Part shown: piece after piece, positions 60,063 through 64,000 of the stretch
Layout: each line of letters opens with the position of its first letter
Position numbering within the stretch: the first letter of the stretch is position 1
NCBI RefSeq assembly: GCF_003597395.2
Contig: NC_133770.1
Coordinates: forward strand, 91,650,731-91,714,730
DNA from: Chelonoidis abingdonii
Lineage: Eukaryota > Chordata > Testudines > Testudinidae
Length of the DNA stretch: 64,000 nucleotides
Direction: 5' to 3'
Notes under the pieces: generated by a model
The model's input: the letters and a program-made list of their open reading frames with translations, nothing else
Database searches by the model: none
Told to the model about the DNA's origin: nothing
Program-made: the position numbers and the translations under genes

Positions 60063-60350
60063 AGGCATGTCTATACTTACAAGCTTACAGCGGCACTGAT
60101 ACAGCTGTGCTGCTGTAAAAACGCTTGTGTAGCCACATTATGTTGTCAGGGGAGAGCTCTCCTGTTGTCATAATAAAACCAATTCAAGGAATGGTGGTAG
60201 CTATGTTGGCGAGAGAGCATCTCCCAATGACATAGCACCGTGCACATGAACAGTTATGCTGGCAAAACGCATATTGCCCAGGGGGATGTTTTTTTCACAC
60301 TTTGAGTGACAAAAGTTTTGCCGACACAAGTGCTAGTGTAGACTCCAACA
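60063..60350. mobile_element. PIF/Harbinger MITE
   Basis: The left end aggcatgtctatactta is matched by a degenerate inverse near gctagtgtagactccaaca. TAA lies on both sides (60060-60062 and 60351-60353). Internal words (cagcggcactgatacagctg, gctgtaaaaacgcttgtgta) resemble other Harbinger-like copies. Non-coding. Confidence 0.75.
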
Positions 60351-60954
60351 TAACATTGTTGGAGACAGGAATCTCTCTCTCATTTTTTCCCCTTTCTTTA
60401 CTGATTTCACCTCACTTTTGGTATGCAGAAGCATGTAGAGCCTAGCTGATGATATGGAAGCTGCATGCCATTGTCTTAGACACCATGTAAGAAAAATTAT
60501 GAAAAAGGTGGAGTTTAATAGACAGTGTAGACCATTCAAGAGCTACAGCTTCACCTTTCTGTGAGCAAAGGATGCATCATGGTTTTCTAACCTCTTATAG
60601 GATCTTACTAATTAAAGATCTGTCTATAACATTTGTATTTTTGGAGAATGTGTTTTGGATTGGTTGCTGACTTTTCTTTAAATTTTCATTTAAATTTTTC
60701 CAGAGGGGTCTGTGCTCTTACTTAAAAAATTTACAGCAACTTATGATTTCTTAGGTCTTGAGGTTTTAAGGTTCTATATACTGTACATTCTGTAATTAGT
60801 TGCAGATTTCCTTGGTTAAAATGATTAGGCTTAGATTAAGAGGACATGGAGGTGGAACTCATTTATCTTAAATGTAATTTTTTTTTTAAATGTCACTTTT
60901 CCAGAGGTTAGTCTTTCTTGATTTTGCCCCTTTACTGTTACTGTGTCTTTAGAG

Positions 60955-62334
60955 CAGTGGTTCTCAACCAGGGGTATTCAGAGGTCTGCCACGGGGCATG
61001 TCAACTCATCTAGATCTGAGGTTCTCGACCCCCAGGGAGGTCACAGGATGGATTTAGGGGGTTCACAAGTGCAGGGCCAGCATTAGGCAGTAGCAAGCAG
61101 TGCATTTGCCTGGGGCCCCACACCATAGCGGACCCCGCAAAGCTAAATTACATGCTTCAGCCCCGGGTGACAGGATTCAGGCTTGAGACTCCTGAAAGGG
61201 GTACAGTAGTTACTCCTGGGGAAGTTCTGCACAACTGTGGCTCAGCAGAAAAATGTCCTTCTACCTGCCGCAGAATCCCTTTGCTTCCTTGAAGAAAATG
61301 GTTTCTGTGGGGAATCAAAGCGAAACTTTCTCAGTACGCGCTCATTCACCCCTCCTGGCAACTCAGCAACTCAGATGTGTCTGTTCAGGCAGTCAGAGGG
61401 GGAGAGGTAAATCACTGGGGGAAGGGTGGTCTGGGGATGGACATTAGTCCCAGCTCAGCGGGGGTGGGGTACAGAGGAGGAGGGAGACAGAGTTTCCCCC
61501 TCCCCTGCACAGAGCAGCTGGGGCTGGGTCAGATCAAGCCCCAGAAACTTCCTCTTGCTGTAGGAAGCTTTGCACCATGGGGGGAGGGACAGGTGTCTGG
61601 GTGCAGGGGGTGCGTGAGGCTCAGCGAGCAGCTGGGTATGGTTGAGGGGGGTGGATGCACAGGGGCTGGGCAGGCAGAGGGAGCAGATCCCTGTACAGTG
61701 ACCCCCTTCCCGCACCCACACATGTGGAATCACCCCCACCAAGCCCCGTCCATATCAGGAGCCCCCCATACCTGGACCCACATCCCACTGAGCCCCAACC
61801 AGCTGCATCCTGACCCCCCACCCCACCAAGCCCACTCCCCTCTACAGAGCCTTAACCACCTTCACCTCACCCCCACCCCACATTGCAGACTCCCATTCCC
61901 CCTGGACCCAGAACCCTGCAACCAGTCACTATGCATGCAGACTCCCCTCTGCACCCAGACTGCCTACCGAGCTGCCTGCACCAAATTGTCTCTCACAGAA
62001 CCCTGGTACTCTTGAGAGAATTCTGCACTGAAAAATTTAAAAAAATTAAAGTTCTGTAAAGTTCTACATATTTTAATTGTCAAAATAACACAGAAACACA
62101 ACAATATAATCACAACATTTTCAATTATTTTGGTAATTGATTTCAAAATACCTATCAGCAAATAATTGAAAATAGTATGAATATATTGTATTATTTTGAC
62201 AAATAAAATATGCAGAATTTTAAAATATTGTGCATGGAACATTTAATTTTTTGGTGCAGAATATTTAATTTTTTGGCACAGAATTCCCTCAGGGGTAATA
62301 GTCTGGAAAGGTAGAGAACCACTGCTTTAGATCA
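60955..62334. mobile_element. hAT element carrying a nested element
   Basis: The ends cagtggttctcaacc and ggtagagaaccactg are hAT-type inverted repeats. The flanks ctttagag (60947-60954) and ctttagat (62335-62342) match at 7 of 8 bases. Most of the interior (about 61211-62300) is a second element. What remains is a short non-autonomous hAT of about 290 bp. Confidence 0.85.
61211..62300. mobile_element. Nested TIR element inside the hAT
   Basis: The left end ttactcctggggaagttctg and right end (complement ttacccctgagggaattctg) are inverted repeats with a few mismatches. Possible 3-bp TAG flanks lie on both sides. The middle is GC-rich (61377-61980), then AT-rich with repeated ttaattttttggc words near 62244-62280. 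It has spurious open frames up to 212 codons but no transposase. Superfamily uncertain. Confidence 0.65.
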
Positions 62335-62969
62335 TTTGTGAGTGGGGTGTGTGCTGTCTTGCAGAGCAGCTTGATTTGTAAGAAAAAGGTTGAAGGCTAG
62401 TAGAAACTTTAGAGATGTGTGGAGGAGGTGATCTGCAGATCTGGACTGGGCTAAGGGTATGTTAATTGCTGTATTCTCAATAAATACGGCATGTTGCCTT
62501 TTCCCCTATAAAAAGATCTTGTGTGCTTTGTCTAAGCATAACCAGGCTTTGCATTCAGTAGCAATAAAATCTCATGAGCTGCTCTTCAGAGAATGGCAAA
62601 AATCTTACAAGCCCAACTGATTCTGTGAAATTTCCAACTGCATCCAGTTACTCCTCTAGAGATTGGTGATGGGCTTCAGTGCTAGAGAGAAGGACACTGG
62701 ACCCTAGTACCCTGAAACAGGTCTCTGGTGTGTCTGGAAGGTGGTGAGCAGTTAGTGTGATTGGCTGCCCTGCTTTTCTCCCCAACTATTGTGATCCTGC
62801 TACCTGGAGACTGCTTCCTGGCCAGGTACCTGCATTTTCTACCCACGTGACCCCAGGAGACCTCTAAGGGCTGCTAATATGAGCTCTGAAAAAAATCTCT
62901 GGATTCCTTGCAGGAAATGCAGAAGCACAGTTCAAGTTCTAGCCAAGAGTATGTTTTCTCGTATGGGCA

Positions 62970-64000
62970 GTTCATAGAATCATAGACTTTAAGGTCAGAA
63001 GGGACCATTATGATCATCTAGTCTGATCTCCTGCACAACGCAGGGCACAGAATCTCACCCACCCATTCCTGTATCAAACCTGTGTCTGAGCTATTGAAGT
63101 CCTCAAATCATGGTTTAAAGACTTCAAGGTGCAAAGAACCTTCCAGCAAGTGACCTGTGCCCCACGCTGCAGAAGAAGGCGATCCCCCTCACCCCACAGG
63201 GCTTCTGCCAATCTGCCCTGAAGGAAAATTCCTTCCTGACCCCAAATATGGTGATCAGCTAAACCCTGAGCATGTGGGCAAGACTCAACAGCCAGACCCC
63301 CTGGAAAGAATTCTCTGTAATAACTCATATCCCACCCCAACTAACATCCCATCACGAGCCATTGGGCATATTTACTGCTAGTAGTCAAAGAGGAATTATT
63401 TGCCAAAATTAGGCTATCCCATTATACCATCCCCTCCATAAACTTATCAAGCTTAGTCTTGAAGCCAGATATGTCTTTTGCCTCCACTACTCCCCTTGGA
63501 AGGCTGTTCCAGAACTTCACTCCTCTGATGGTTAGAAACCTGCATTTAATTTCAAATCTAAACTTCCTGATGGGCAGTTTATATCCATTTGTTCTTGTGT
63601 CCACGTAGGTACTGAGCTTAAATAATTCCTCTCCCTCCCTGATATTTATTCCTCTGATATATTTGGAGAGAACAATCATATCTCCCCTCAGCCTTCTTTT
63701 GGTTAGGCTAAACAAGCCAAGCTCTTTGAGTCTCCTTTCATATGACAGGTTTTCCATTTCTCGGACCATCCTAGCAGCCCTTCTCTGCACCTGTTCCAGT
63801 TTGAATTCATCCTTCTTAAACATGGGAAACCAGAACTACACACAGTATTCCAGATGAGGTCTCACCAGTGCCTCGTATAATGGTACTAACACCTCCTTAT
63901 CTTTGCTGGAAATACCTCGCCTGATGCATCCCAAGACCACATTAGCTTTTTTCATAGCCATATCACATTGGCAGCTCATAGTCATCCTGTGATCAACCAA
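62970..64000 (-). mobile_element. CR1 LINE 3' part, antisense, running off the window
   Basis: On the minus strand this is the end of CR1 ORF2 (63422 to beyond 64000), followed by a 3' untranslated tail to about 62970, which ends with the catagaatcatag words typical of CR1 3' termini. It is the best-preserved LINE in the window. The 5' part continues past the right edge. Its orientation is opposite to ITGA9. Confidence 0.92.
63422..64000 (-). pseudogene. CR1 ORF2 C-terminal region, one visible stop
   Basis: The minus-strand frame is open from 63823 to its stop at 63422 (133 codons from an internal Met). It encodes QVQRRAARMVREMENLSYER, then LGLFSLTKRRLRGDMI, and ends near KTKLDKFMEGMV. This is the conserved C-terminal end of CR1 ORF2 protein, downstream of the reverse transcriptase. 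Upstream the same frame continues to the window edge (ANVVLGCIRRGISSKDKEVL, LVRPHLEYCV) with a stop right after YCV, near 63843. The copy is therefore inactive but not very old. Confidence 0.88.

Noticed and set aside
61377..62015. 212-codon open frame
   Set aside because: It lies within the GC-rich half of the nested element at 61211-62300. The Pro/His-rich composition and lack of domain argue against a gene.
1..64000. Bacterial-type operons, CRISPR arrays or phage-like modules
   Set aside because: Composition, splice sites, SINE/LINE content and isolated exons are all vertebrate. No regularly spaced repeat array or tight gene cluster exists.

Overview
This window is vertebrate nuclear DNA, most likely from a hidden-necked turtle (Cryptodira). 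Three short exons with canonical splice sites encode consecutive pieces of one integrin alpha chain. They match ITGA9 (integrin alpha-9) as I know it. The rest is intron filled with dead transposons. The turtle call rests on a tRNA-derived SINE with a CR1-like tail at 12839, CR1 LINE copies, and several DNA-transposon and LTR families that I recognise from turtle genomes. No search was run, so species and family names rest on recognition.

Layout. ITGA9 is on the + strand. Its exons are 18118-18267 (150 nt), 29292-29368 (77 nt) and 48366-48516 (151 nt). They join in phase into 126 uninterrupted codons covering the end of the thigh domain, the genu and the start of calf-1. The upstream intron runs off the left edge (at least 18.1 kb). 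The two complete introns are about 11.0 and 19.0 kb. The downstream intron runs off the right edge (at least 15.5 kb). I saw no second host gene, tRNA, rRNA, CRISPR array or prokaryotic-type feature.

Repeats by region. 1-6.5 kb: a decayed sense CR1 split by a palindromic repeat that contains a 100-N assembly gap, and by a hAT element with a perfect 8-bp target duplication. 10-21 kb: MIR-like SINEs, the tRNA SINE and a hAT element. 21.4-27 kb: two tandem hAT elements sharing one target, a solo-LTR-like element, a Harbinger MITE, and a broken Ty3/Gypsy retrotransposon. That Gypsy has lost its reverse transcriptase and RNase H and carries a 1.07-kb TIR element. 32-33.4 kb: a hAT transposase relic whose 3' end is duplicated in inverted orientation. 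37.4-39.7 kb: an LTR-like element and a TA-flanked GC-rich element built from three hairpin units. 46-62 kb: Harbinger, hAT and long-TIR elements, one unclassified purine-skewed 2.2-kb block, and a striking perfect 33-bp-arm hairpin at 58.2 kb. 63-64 kb: an antisense CR1 with a nearly open ORF2 tail.

No exotic gene system is visible. The points most worth a second look are structural: the 58.2-kb hairpin, the gapped palindrome, the fold-back hAT, the three-hairpin element, the double hAT insertion and the unclassified 54.6-56.9 kb block.
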